NCBI RefSeq assembly: GCF_024868665.1
Contig: NC_079898.1
Coordinates: 3,781,863-3,845,862 of the forward strand
Reading direction: 5' to 3'
Length of the DNA: 64,000 bases
Source of the DNA: Triplophysa rosa
Lineage: Eukaryota > Chordata > Actinopteri > Cypriniformes > Nemacheilidae
The notes beneath the pieces were generated by a model, which worked only from the letters and a program-made list of their open reading frames with translations, was not told the origin of the DNA and made no database searches. Both the position numbers and the translations under genes were made by a program. Positions 1-9,328 of this stretch are shown piece after piece (position 1 is the stretch's first letter; every line of letters begins with the position of its first letter).

Positions 1-100
1 TTGTCGTTTCCATCAATAAGTCTCTTTACACAATCAATGGGATGCTCAAAATACACGAGTCATGCTCATTGCAATCTATCGGCAACAGTATATCACTGTC
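1..100. other. Unassigned flank ending in a hAT target duplication
   Basis: No gene is seen here. The last eight bases (93-100, TCACTGTC) are the left copy of the target-site duplication of the hAT-type element that follows; the right copy is 1287-1294. The open frame that begins at position 1 runs into the element and has no recognisable domain. Confidence 0.5.
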
Positions 101-1286
101 CAGGGCTTGACATTAAGCATTGTCATGTGTTTGTCCTTCGGACAAGTAAATTTGTCATTCACTTGTCCGAGTACAAAAATTACTTGATATTTCATTTGAA
201 TTATAATATAATATAATCAATATAATTGTTTCAGATTTAGATTGGTCACATTTGTTTCTAAGCATTTTAACTAGAGTCCGCTTTGGCTGACTGAATTTGG
301 TTATAGGCCTACTCTCCGTAACTGCTATAAAACAATGGCAAGCAGTAATTATTATTAGTGTTAAGGCTGTAAATTAACTTTTTTGCACATAGCACTGGTG
401 CTAGAGAGGTTTAAAGTTTGGTAGCACAGGCAGAAATGTGCAAGTGTAGTTCAACATGAATAAGCAGATAACTGACAAAAGACATTAATGTTACATACAG
501 ATGGATAAATTGGGGCTATATCATTTTTAGATTACCTAAATTTGTTTTAATATTTCTAAGTTCTGTTTTTCCTTTTTTACTATACAATAGTGGTATATTT
601 GTCCAAATAAATTACTGTAGGTTACTATAGTATTTACTATAATTGATAAACACTGTATACTATAGTAAAGTTCAAAAACAATATAGTAGGAATTTTACTG
701 TAGGTTACTATAGTATTTACTATAGTAAACTGCAGTAAAATTCCTACTATATTGTTTTTTAACTTTACTATAGTATACAGTGTTTATCAATTTACTACAA
801 GGGCACTTCAATTTTCAATACACTACAGTATTTTTTATTTAACGGGACTTTTATTTTGACGGGTCTTTGGGAAGACGCTTGTTTGCAGATAGCTTCACTC
901 AAACACTAAAACGCTCGTAAAATAAACTCTCAGAGCAACTCTGGAGATGAAGTTCATGTGTTCATATCCTCATACAGTGCAGACGCAGATAAATCCTCGA
1001 CCATCACTCGTGTTGTATGTTAAACTGTGCACATAATTCACTCAGACAACCAGAACAGCCAGATGACGTTTAAATAACAGGATTCCGCGTTGTCACACAC
1101 AAACAAGCACAACCACGACAAACACGCAGTTCTGTCTAATGCATATATTCTTATTATTCTACATATACAGTATGTCGCACTGTTATTTTCTTAAAATTAC
1201 TTGTCCGGTAGGGCAAGTAAAATTCTCTCTCACTTGCCCATACAAAACATTTACTTGTCCCGGACAAGCGTTAATGTCGAGCCCTG
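101..1286. mobile_element. Non-autonomous hAT-type DNA transposon
   Basis: The element starts CAGGGCTTGACATTAA and ends TTAATGTCGAGCCCTG, so its outer 16 bases are inverted repeats with one mismatch. It is flanked by perfect 8-bp direct repeats TCACTGTC (93-100 and 1287-1294), the duplication size made by hAT transposases. Subterminal segments rich in ACTTGTCC-like words occur in both orientations near both ends (about 150-175 and 1197-1265). No transposase frame is present, so it would need a transposase in trans. A separate hairpin (642-791) sits inside. Confidence 0.88.
642..791. repeat. Fold-back (hairpin) MITE nested in the hAT element
   Basis: Two arms of about 62 bases, 642-703 and 730-791, are nearly exact reverse complements. 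Both carry an ATAAACACTGTATACTATAG-type outer part and a TAGTAGGAATTTTACTG-type inner part, and a short loop containing a repeated ACTATAGTA word separates them. It has no coding capacity. Position and structure fit a small palindromic MITE inserted into, or amplified within, the surrounding element. Confidence 0.75.
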
Positions 1287-1294
1287 TCACTGTC

Positions 1295-1776
1295 TATCTT
1301 CTCTGTGAATAATGTGCATGGTTTCTCTAAGGACTGGGAGGTAAATTAAATGGCATTCCAGCAGGTTCAACAGGGGTATTTTGGGTCTGTCAGCGTGGTC
1401 TTATGCTCCTTGGAGATGTAATGACATGGGGAATTGAAAATGACATCAAGTTCGAGTCAAGCCTGCACTTCCTGATCCTGCTGAGAATTGGCAGAACCCA
1501 GCGAGGCATTCTGCAGTTCAGGAAATCAAATATAGTGACATTTTAAATTCCTTGCAAAATACATATGAAACTCTAACTGTTTTATTGCCCCTCTCCTTGA
1601 TCTATGTGCTAAACCCCCAACAGGATTTAGGACTTCCTCAAGTTTAATATATAACACAGGTTTGTGGGGAAAAACTATTGTGGACTAGTGGCTTGCTGGT
1701 CTGTTTTTTTAGACTAACTGAATGGTTTTAAATAATTTTAAAAAATTACGCTATATAGATAAGATACATTTGAGTA
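1295..1776. other. Intergenic, nothing recognised
   Basis: AT-rich sequence without a supported gene, RNA or repeat boundary. Confidence 0.4.
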
Positions 1777-2056
1777 CACTAAGTTCGATTAATGTTTTAA
1801 TTTCACTAGTGCTTGTAAGAGGTATTTCAGTAATACATATGAATGAATTTCACTAAGTTCGATCGATGTTTTCATTTCACTAGTGCTTGTAAGATGTATT
1901 TCATTAATACATATGAATGAATTTCACTAAGTTTGATCGATGTTTTTATTTCACTAGTGTTTGTAAGAGTCATTTCAGTAATACATATGAATGAATTTCA
2001 CTAAGTTTGATCGATGTTTTTATTTCACTAGTGTTTGTAAGAGTCATTTCAATAAT
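1777..2056. repeat. 74-bp tandem repeat, about 3.8 copies
   Basis: The phrase CACTAAGTT starts at 1777, 1851, 1925 and 1999, an exact 74-base period. Each unit contains TTTCACTAGTG and most end with AATACATATGAATGAATTT. Copies 3 and 4 share changes (GTTTGATCG, GTGTTTG) absent from copies 1 and 2, which suggests stepwise duplication. It is non-coding. Confidence 0.85.
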
Positions 2057-2926
2057 TAAGGCCTAAACGGCTCCTCATACAAATGTGTACATTACATGAA
2101 TCACGTGAATGACATATTTTGCATTTAAAATGGCGTTTTCTAGTTTGCATCAGTGGACACTATGGCTAAACATTTCTATTGTATGAAAAATTGTAAAATA
2201 TTGAATGTTTAATCTCTAACGTTGTGCGTTACACTGGTTGCACTTGAACCTTAAATGTCTTCTTTGATTTGATTGGTCACCGCACTGGCTCTGTAAACAT
2301 TAACTCCCACCTTCTTACATTTGATTGGCCAATGGCCACCTTATTTTAACATTGAGGTCCACTTCTAGACCGCTGAGGAAAAAAGTTTGCAGCACCAAAA
2401 TACAGATAGGCTGTTAGGCATTTATTTCACAAATTTTATTTCACACCACAGAAAAAATGGCGGGTGCGATCCTGCATGAGAAAACAGTAAATTGTGTGAT
2501 TCCCACGGCGAAAGTGAGTCTCACAGCGAATGTGTGAGGGTTGGCAGCCCTGAGTAAAGCTAATAAAGTATTTCATTGTACAGCTATTGTACCACACCTA
2601 TAGTGAAACAGAGTAGTTACTGGGTGTTTGCTGATGTTTTGCTACTTTGAGACTTGGATGACTTGTTTTTATCGAAGGAAGCATGTGTGATGTGTGTGAG
2701 AGTCAATCAAAAATCCTAAACTCACTAGCGATTCCACATCTGAATAGTTAGAAAGATTTTTTGGCAGGGTCTCATTGAATCCGGTAGAACATGACCCGAA
2801 CAGAGTTCATACTGGTTGACCGACAAATCTGTCCGTTTTAAAGCAGAGTTGTGCAGTTTTGCGAAGAAGGATGGTCAAAAATCCCTCCATAAAGATAACC
2901 AACATAATGTTATATTACAAGTGATA
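2057..2926. other. Intergenic with a possible hAT end fragment
   Basis: No gene is supported. The words GGGTTGGCAGCCCTG near 2538-2552 resemble the terminal inverted repeat of hAT-type elements, but I could not find the partner end or a target duplication. A short frame at 2816-3103 overlaps the DIRS left end and has no domain. Confidence 0.35.
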
Positions 2927-3040
2927 CCCCGACAGAATGGGGTTTGTCTTGAGAACCTATCATCTTCTGAGTATTTAGAAAAGGCCAATGAAAATTGGCG
3001 AATGAAATTTGCATGCCGGGCTCCTCCCCGGATGTCCGGG

Positions 3041-3047
3041 TATAAGA
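3041..3047 (+). promoter_or_regulatory. TATA-like box of the DIRS-like element
   Basis: CGGGTATAAGAGG lies about 240 bases upstream of the gag-like start. The shortened copy keeps the same context (CGGGTATAAAGG, TATA at 14205-14210) although flanking bases have diverged, which points to a retained promoter. This is a sequence-based inference only. Confidence 0.5.
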
Positions 3048-3278
3048 GGGAAGCCGGCGTGCTCATTCATTCACCTTTTGTTCTTCAGAGCCTACGCATC
3101 TGATGAGCAGCTTCCAGATCTTCGCTGATCTTCCAGTTCTTCGCTGGTTTTCTGCTGGAATCTACGACGTGGTGCAGCGGACGGTCCCTTCCTGCAGCGA
3201 CTTTCCCCTGGGCGTCTCGGCAGTTCCAGAAGTGTCTGAGCACTTTTTTTCTAAAAGAGCAAATTTCTCCAGCGTGGC

Positions 3279-4742
3279 ATGTCCCGCTGTTCTCTTGGGT
3301 GCGACGCGCTCATTGAGGAAGGGGATGGACACGATGTCTGTCTCACGTGTTTGGGTCTCCAGCACGCTGAGGCAGCCTTCGTGGATACATCTTGCCCGCA
3401 CTGCGGGAGGATGCCTATCCAGACGTTGCGGTCACGGGTGGCTGTATTCTTTATGGGTAAAGCCACCACCTCGTCTGTTACCCGATCCGTGACGGCAGTG
3501 ACTACGGCCCTGCCGCCCGTTTCCGTTAACACCGGGGGTGATATGGGGATCACCGTGAACGTTAGACCGCCAGCCACAGGCTCACGGACCGTTCACGCCC
3601 CGTCACGCTTGTCTGACCATTCCTTAAGAGGCGGTTCTACCCCGTCTTGTTCCTCCGTCACGTACTCGGAAGTGCGTGACGAAGATGAGATGTCGATCGT
3701 AGCATCGGAGGGCGACCTCTTGGCATCCGACCCCGACGATTCCTCGGAGCTCCCTCCCCCGGGGGGTCGAGCCCAGGAAGAAGCGGACGTTGAGATGTCA
3801 ACCATGCTCTTCCGGGCCGCCGCGAGCATTGGGCTGCAGTGCACAGCACCGCCTTTACCCCAGCGCTCGCGGTTGGATACGTGGTACCTGGGGTCTGAGC
3901 GCGGCTCCAAGCCGCGCCCAGCGCCGGTCCCGTATTTCCCGGAGGTACATGAGGAGCTGAGTAAGACTTGGAACGCGCCCCTCACAGCTCGTTCCAGTCA
4001 GAAAGGCTCAGTCGCCCTTACTTCCCTCGATGGTGGGGCGGCCAGGGGCTACGTCGAGATCCCCCAGGTGGAGCGTGCTGTCGCGGTGCACCTATGCCCG
4101 CAGACAGCGGCCACCTGGAGGGCTCGGCCTAGACTCCCATCCAAGGCGTGTAAGTTTTCGGCATCGCTGGTGTCGAAGGCTTACATGGCTGCGGGTCAGG
4201 CCGCCTCCTCCCTCCACGCCATGGCCATCCTGCAGGTGCACCAGGCCAAGGCGTTGAAGGAGCTCCACGAGGGTAAGACCGACCCAACGGTTATGCAGGA
4301 ACTCCGTACCGCCACCGATCTCGCTCTACGGGCGACTAAGGTGACGGCACGGGCCTTGGGTCGGGCGATGTCCACCATGGTGGTCCAAGAGAGGCACCTC
4401 TGGCTCAACCTTGCGCAGATGCGGGACGCTGAGAAGGTTCGCTTTCTCGACGCCCCCATCTCGCAGGGAGGGCTGTTTGGTGACACCGTTGAGGATTTCT
4501 CTCAGCAGTTCTCAACGGTGAAGAAGCAGACGGAGGCTATCAAGCACATCTTGCCCCGCCGTGACTCGGCCGTCGTCAGGCCTCCGAGATCCCGAGCGGC
4601 GTCTGCTTCCCGGCAGCCCCGGACCTCATCGACTCCGGATCCGGCTCCAGTGCCCCCTTCTCAGGCTGCCTCCCGGAGAAGGACGTCGAAGAGGAAACCG
4701 CCTCCCCGTCAGCAGCCGTCGCGGAAGCAGAAGCGGCCCTGA
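3279..4742 (+). CDS. DIRS gag-like protein (ORF1)
   Basis: This 487-residue frame is the first ORF of the DIRS-like element. The N-terminal 50 residues hold a Cys/His cluster (CLTCLG, then CPHCG) of the kind seen at the start of DIRS gag proteins, probably metal-binding. The middle is acidic and Ser/Pro-rich, and the C-terminus is strongly basic (RRRTSKRKPPPR), suiting nucleic-acid binding. Its end overlaps the RT frame by about 180 bases in another phase, which is common in this family and implies frameshift or re-initiation. The frame is uninterrupted. The role (particle/RNP formation) is inferred from the family. Confidence 0.75.
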   Translation: MSRCSLGCDALIEEGDGHDVCLTCLGLQHAEAAFVDTSCPHCGRMPIQTLRSRVAVFFMGKATTSSVTRSVTAVTTALPPVSVNTGGDMGITVNVRPPATGSRTVHAPSRLSDHSLRGGSTPSCSSVTYSEVRDEDEMSIVASEGDLLASDPDDSSELPPPGGRAQEEADVEMSTMLFRAAASIGLQCTAPPLPQRSRLDTWYLGSERGSKPRPAPVPYFPEVHEELSKTWNAPLTARSSQKGSVALTSLDGGAARGYVEIPQVERAVAVHLCPQTAATWRARPRLPSKACKFSASLVSKAYMAAGQAASSLHAMAILQVHQAKALKELHEGKTDPTVMQELRTATDLALRATKVTARALGRAMSTMVVQERHLWLNLAQMRDAEKVRFLDAPISQGGLFGDTVEDFSQQFSTVKKQTEAIKHILPRRDSAVVRPPRSRAASASRQPRTSSTPDPAPVPPSQAASRRRTSKRKPPPRQQPSRKQKRP

Positions 4743-7038
4743 CGGAGAGACCCCAGGGAGATTGAGAGTACCATCGGGCCCGATTCCAGCCATCACATCG
4801 CTGGATCGGAGAGGGACGGTTCCTGCCCCGTCCTTCCATCAGCTGGTCCCCCCCGGGGGGCCAGCGCCCACTTCCTCACGAAAGGAGCTTCCTCTCTCTC
4901 TGGGTATTCACAGCCGTTCCCACCCTCTGGTCGACGGTGGACGGCAACTCGACGTTGCGTCATGGCGAAGCGCAATGTCGAGTATAAACACTGGCCTTCA
5001 GCACTCTCAGACAGACAGTGCGTCGAGCCAGACAATCGCCAGGCAGGAAAAACAGCAGAGCCGATCTCCTCCCCGGGGGTCCGCCCTCGGCAAGGAATCC
5101 GTACTGCTAGCCATCGAACCACCCTCCGGGGGGACGATGAAGCAGATCACACCTCTAGTCCCCCTGTCACAGTTCCTGGGTGCCTGGTCTCAGCTTCCCA
5201 GACTGTCAGGTTGGCTGAGGAAGACGATCCGTCTCGGCTACGCGATTCAGTTCGCGAAACGTCCGCCCAAGTTCCGGGGCATCCTCTTTACCTCAGTCAG
5301 AGGCAGGGATGCCCCCGTGCTTCGGGCGGAGGTCGCCTCCCTTCTGGTGAAGGGAGCGATCGAGCCCGTCCCACTGGCCGAGATGTTCAGCGGGTTCTAC
5401 AGCCCGTACTTCATTGTCCCCAAGAAAGGCGGGGGGTTGCGCCCTATCTTGGATTTGCGTGTTCTGAACAGGCACCTACACAAGCTGCCTTTCAGGATGG
5501 TCACGCAGAAGCGCATCCTGGCGTCAGTCAGGCGTCAGGACTGGTTCATGGCAATCGACCTGAAGGATGCGTACTTTCATGTCTCGATCCTCCCTCGACA
5601 CCGGCCGTTCCTGCGGTTCGCGTTCGAGGGACAGGCATATCAGTACAGGGTCCTCCCCTTCGGTCTGTCCCTGTCTCCACGTGTCTTTACGAAGGTCGTG
5701 GAGGCCGCCCTTCTTCCCCTCAAGGAAGAAGGTGTGCGGGTACTCAACTATCTCGACGACTGGCTCGTCTTGGCTCACTCGCGAGATCTGTTGTGTACAC
5801 ACAGGGACCTGGTGCTCCGGCACCTAGATCGGTTGGGGCTACAGGTCAACTGGGAAAAGAGCAAGCTCTCCCCCGCGCAGAGCATCTCCTTTCTCGGTAT
5901 GGAACTCGACTCTGTCTCCATGACAGCACGACTGACTACAGAGCGTGCCCGGTCAGTGTTACGCTGCCTGAAGGTTTTCAGGCAGCCGGCGGTCTCCCTG
6001 AAACATTTTCAGAGGCTCCTGGGGCACATGGCATCCTCGGCGGGGGTGGTCCCCCTCGGGTTGATGCACATGCGACCGCTCCAACACTGGCTACAGAGTC
6101 GGGTTCCTTGGAGAGCGTGGCACACCGGCAGCAGGCGTATGGTCATCACGTCCTTCTGTCGGCGCACCCTGACCCCTTGGTCGTCGATGGCCTTCCTACG
6201 GGAGGGGGTCCCCCTAGGGCAGGTATCAAGACACGTCGTGGTAACGACGGATGCCTCCCTTCAGGGCTGGGGTGCTGTGTGCAACGGGCACGCAGTAGCG
6301 GGGCGGTGGACGGGCCCCCGCCTGCGATGGCACATCAACTGCCTAGAGTTGTGGGCTGTGCTACTTGCGCTGAAGAGGTTCCAACCCTTCGTGCAGGGCA
6401 GACACGTGCTGGTCCGGTCGGACAGCACAGCTGCCGTGGCGTATATCAACCACCAGGGTGGCATTCGATCACGGCAGCTAACACGACTCGCCCGACGCCT
6501 CCTCCTGTGGAGTCAGCAGGTGATCAGCTCCCTGCGAGCCATACACATCCCGGGCGACCTGAACCAGACAGCAGACAGGCTCTCTCGTCAGTGGTCACCT
6601 CGCGGAGAGTGGCGACTCCACCCTCACGCGGTTCAGCTCATATGGGAGCAGTTCGGTCGGGCGCAGGTGGACCTGTTTGCCTCCCCGGACTCCACCCATT
6701 GTCCGCTTTGGTACTCCCTATCCGACGGTCCCCTCGGTACGGATGCCCTTGCGCACAGCTGGCCGCGGGACAAGAGGAAGTACGCCTTCCCCCCAGTGAG
6801 CCTCATTGCACAGACCCTGTGCAAGGTCAGGGAAGAGGAGCATCAAGTGCTACTAGTTGCGCCCTATTGGCCCAACCGGACTTGGTTCTCAGAGCTGGTG
6901 AGCCTGACAACAACTCCCCCCTGGCCGATTCCCTTGAGGAAGGACCTCCTTTCTCAGGGGAAGGGCACGTTTTGGCATCCCAGGCCAGACCTCTGGAGCC
7001 TCCATGTCTGGCCCCTGGACGGGACGAGGAGATCCTGA
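4561..7038 (+). CDS. DIRS reverse transcriptase / RNase H / methylase-like protein
   Basis: The 825-residue frame holds an RT domain (about residues 240-480) with FYSPYFIVPKKGGG, LKDAYFHV and the catalytic YLDD at residues 397-400. A DIRS-type RNase H follows (TTDASLQGWG near 564, then INCLELWAV and VRSDSTAA). The last 150 residues resemble the methyltransferase-like domain of DIRS elements, including VAPYWPNRTW near 765. The true start is unclear: the frame opens at a GTG inside gag, and the conserved part begins near position 5150. No stop or frameshift was seen, so this is the best-preserved part of the element. Confidence 0.85.
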   Translation: MTRPSSGLRDPERRLLPGSPGPHRLRIRLQCPLLRLPPGEGRRRGNRLPVSSRRGSRSGPDGETPGRLRVPSGPIPAITSLDRRGTVPAPSFHQLVPPGGPAPTSSRKELPLSLGIHSRSHPLVDGGRQLDVASWRSAMSSINTGLQHSQTDSASSQTIARQEKQQSRSPPRGSALGKESVLLAIEPPSGGTMKQITPLVPLSQFLGAWSQLPRLSGWLRKTIRLGYAIQFAKRPPKFRGILFTSVRGRDAPVLRAEVASLLVKGAIEPVPLAEMFSGFYSPYFIVPKKGGGLRPILDLRVLNRHLHKLPFRMVTQKRILASVRRQDWFMAIDLKDAYFHVSILPRHRPFLRFAFEGQAYQYRVLPFGLSLSPRVFTKVVEAALLPLKEEGVRVLNYLDDWLVLAHSRDLLCTHRDLVLRHLDRLGLQVNWEKSKLSPAQSISFLGMELDSVSMTARLTTERARSVLRCLKVFRQPAVSLKHFQRLLGHMASSAGVVPLGLMHMRPLQHWLQSRVPWRAWHTGSRRMVITSFCRRTLTPWSSMAFLREGVPLGQVSRHVVVTTDASLQGWGAVCNGHAVAGRWTGPRLRWHINCLELWAVLLALKRFQPFVQGRHVLVRSDSTAAVAYINHQGGIRSRQLTRLARRLLLWSQQVISSLRAIHIPGDLNQTADRLSRQWSPRGEWRLHPHAVQLIWEQFGRAQVDLFASPDSTHCPLWYSLSDGPLGTDALAHSWPRDKRKYAFPPVSLIAQTLCKVREEEHQVLLVAPYWPNRTWFSELVSLTTTPPWPIPLRKDLLSQGKGTFWHPRPDLWSLHVWPLDGTRRS

Positions 7039-7780
7039 GCGACCTACCCCCGGCGGTGGTAGAGACCCTCATACAGGCTAGGGCTCCGGCCACTAGGAGA
7101 CTGTATGCCTTCAAGTGGCGCATCTTCTCGTCTTGGTGCTCTTCTCACGGAGAAGACCCGCAGAGATGCTCGATCAGGTACGTACTGTCCTTTCTCCAGG
7201 AGAGACTTGAGAAGAACCTCTCCCCTTCCACACTGAAAGTGTATGTTGCCGCTATAGCCGCACATCACGACCCAGTTGCTGGTAAGTCTCTAGGGCAGCA
7301 CGACCTGGTCACCAGGTTTCTGAGGGGCGCGAGACGATTGAATCCGCCTCGCCCGCACCCCGTACCCTCTTGGGACCTCGAAGTGGTCCTGGAGGGCCTC
7401 CAGAGGCCCCCCTTCGAGCCCCTAGGAGAGGCCGATCTTTCTCGCCTGTCGATAAAGACGGCCCTCCTGGTAGCGCTCGCCTCCTTCAAGAGGGTAGGGG
7501 ACCTACAAGCATTCTCTGTGTCCTCGGGTTGCCTAGAATTCGGGCCTGGAGACTCTCAAGTTATCCTGAGACCACGGCCCGGCTACGTGCCCAAGGTTCC
7601 CACCACTCCCTTCCGGGACCAGGTGGTGAACTTGCAGGCGCTCCCCACCGGGGAGGAAGACCCAACCCCTTCCGTGTTGTGTCCAGTACGCGCACTGCGC
7701 CTCTACTAGTAACCTTCGCGAGGTTCTACAACCTCCGCGTTGAACCGGTGTCAGCCCGCGTCCTGCAGGGCAACAGGTAG
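6990..7780 (+). pseudogene. DIRS tyrosine recombinase, catalytic core partly deleted
   Basis: The frame runs through an N-terminal SAM-like core-binding region (ATRRLYAFKWRIFSSWC) and the first catalytic-box arginine region (ALASFKRVGDLQ, about 7475-7510), then stops at 7709. From about 7711 another frame continues with TFARFYNLRVEP, which resembles the segment around the nucleophilic tyrosine near the C-terminus of DIRS recombinases. The segment normally between them, with the H-x-x-R motif, is absent. The simplest reading is an internal deletion plus frameshift. The enzyme would integrate circular DNA in an intact element; here it should be dead. Confidence 0.75.
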
Positions 7781-8557
7781 GACCGGCAGCCGTTGGGCGT
7801 ACGCCTGCGGAAGCCCTTCCCCCTTCGGGGGGAGCAGTGGCGTTCCAGCCTCACTTCTTTCTCCTCGGGTAAAGAACAGGCATTCCATCCATCACTAAGC
7901 ACCCTTCCAGGGGACAGGCTGGGCAGAGCAGCCCTGCCCCCTTAGGCCGGGGAACAGTTGAGTTATCTCCCACATAGCTCTAACCGGACCTAGTGCTCCA
8001 GACGTGGTAACACCCCCTCCGTGGGCTGTTCCGTCTGATGTATCCTCATGAATGGTTCCCACCTTGGCAACCCATGACCTCCCTAGGTGGACTCCACCTT
8101 GCGGTTAACTCCTGCAGTCCGCACTTTCCTCCCATGAGTTCTCCCCTGATGGTGAGACCATGTGGTGTCTCCACTAATTCCTCCCTACGGTAGGTAGTGA
8201 CCTCTGCAGCGTTTCCCCCCACTAGGGGGGAATAATGCTTACCCAGTGGCCCGTACGGTGCCGGGCGGCTTCTCGCCATTTAGAGAATCAGGCCTCCGCC
8301 CGTGACGGCCGGTGTTAGGGGGCTTCCCAACTTTTTTGTGAAAAGCTCTGGGTCCCCCTTCCTCTCCACTGGAAGGTCATAATTTCGCGCTAGCGTGTTC
8401 GTCTGACTCGCCCAGGCCAGTCAACGTCGCTCCGCAGAGATTGTGACGCGGCTCAGTGCTGTGGCGTATTCCATAGGAACCCCATTCTGTCGGTTCGACA
8501 CAACGTCTCGTTCCCTCCATCAGGGAACCGAGGTTACATCCGTAACCAAGACGTTCC
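7781..8557 (+). other. 3' region and right terminal repeat of the DIRS-like element
   Basis: This region is non-coding. About 8040-8557 aligns by eye with 14405-14904 of the shortened copy (shared CCCATGAGTTCTCCCC and CCCAGGCCAGTCA words). The last 75 bases contain the complement of the left-end repeat and then GGGAACCGAGGTTACATCCG, an extension that DIRS elements use as an internal complementary or terminal region during circularisation. Confidence 0.6.
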
Positions 8558-9175
8558 AATGTCATTAAAAATTCTGCCCCTGTGTGAATTGTGTTCCCTT
8601 AGGAACCAATCTAGTAGGTAGTTGTAATGCCTGATCACAAAGTTGTTATCTTGATATGTTGTTGTATGGCTAATCGAAGCTGCGTTAGCTTCTAGCGAGC
8701 TAAATACGTATATGTAATATATGTATGTATGTATGTAAAATATGTAAAATAAAAGCATTAAAATGACATGTTAAAATTTAAGTTTACGAAAAACATAAGA
8801 TATTTTTTTTGTCAAAGCTTGATGTAACGTACGCACCAGTATTTCTGGATCAATATCTGCTTAACAAACCAAAAACATCACTATTGCTATTTTAAAATTG
8901 CCAAAATTGATTTATAAGGTTTTAACAATGATCTGAGAAGTTTTGAGATAACCAGCTTCAAACTTTATGCATTCTATTTGACTTTGTAGATAAAAGCTTT
9001 TTGTTCTCTTAAAGTTGTAAAATGTACACAACATAAAGAAAAAAAAAAACATTTTTACATGATATAATGTAAACAAGTTGTCACAGAATAAGAATATGTG
9101 AATTACTCAATTTTGACAAAAATGTCCGATAGAACCTTAATTCCAAGGTGAAAATATATGTAAATCGTTCATAGC
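8558..9175 (-). other. Downstream flank / probable 3' UTR of mlip
   Basis: AT-rich sequence immediately 3' of the mlip stop on the minus strand. I saw no minus-strand AATAAA between the stop and the DIRS boundary, so the poly(A) site is not located. The (TATG)n-like run near 8720-8745 is a short microsatellite. Confidence 0.4.
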
Positions 9176-9328
9176 TCATGATGTCTCAGAAGAATGCACC
9201 TTGTAATGGTAACGTGGTGAAGTGTATCCAAAATAGCTCTTGAAAGGGTTTGGGTGGAATTCTTCATCGTCTTTACTGTCTGTTAATCTGACAGTTAGAG
9301 TGACTGGTTTTATAACTCCAGGCTTTGT
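9176..9328 (-). CDS. mlip: mlip terminal coding exon
   Basis: The acceptor TTTATCTTTCAG is followed by 50 codons and a TGA at 9176-9178. The peptide begins [15 protein letters not shown] and has [14 protein letters not shown], matching in order and spacing the TKPGVI.PV and NPFSKYL blocks I recall near the C-terminus of human MLIP. It ends [11 protein letters not shown], shorter than the human tail. Phase 0 at the acceptor agrees with the preceding exon. Confidence 0.85.
   Translation of the reverse strand, partial: TKPGVIKPVTLTVRLTDSKDDEEFHPNPFKSYFGYTSPRYHYKVHSSETS

Larger units (their letters stand above)
2927..8557 (+). mobile_element. DIRS-like tyrosine-recombinase retrotransposon, left-truncated
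   Basis: The element carries gag-like, reverse transcriptase/RNase H/methylase-like and tyrosine recombinase frames in DIRS order, with no LTRs and no target duplication. Its right end (about 8485-8557) carries CCCCATTCTGTCGG and CGACACAACG. The left end has the reverse complement CCGACAGAATGGGG at 2928-2941 but lacks the outer terminal-repeat bases kept by the related copy at 14056, so the left end appears truncated. The recombinase reading is broken near 7710. Mobility is therefore unlikely without help. Confidence 0.85.

Noticed and set aside
2816..3103. 95-residue frame upstream of the DIRS gag
   Set aside because: Lies across the DIRS left terminal region, which in the other copy is non-coding; no domain.
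4962..6960. Long frame in the phase of the recombinase before its conserved start
   Set aside because: Shadow of the RT frame in GC-rich DNA; RT/RNase H motifs are in the other phase.
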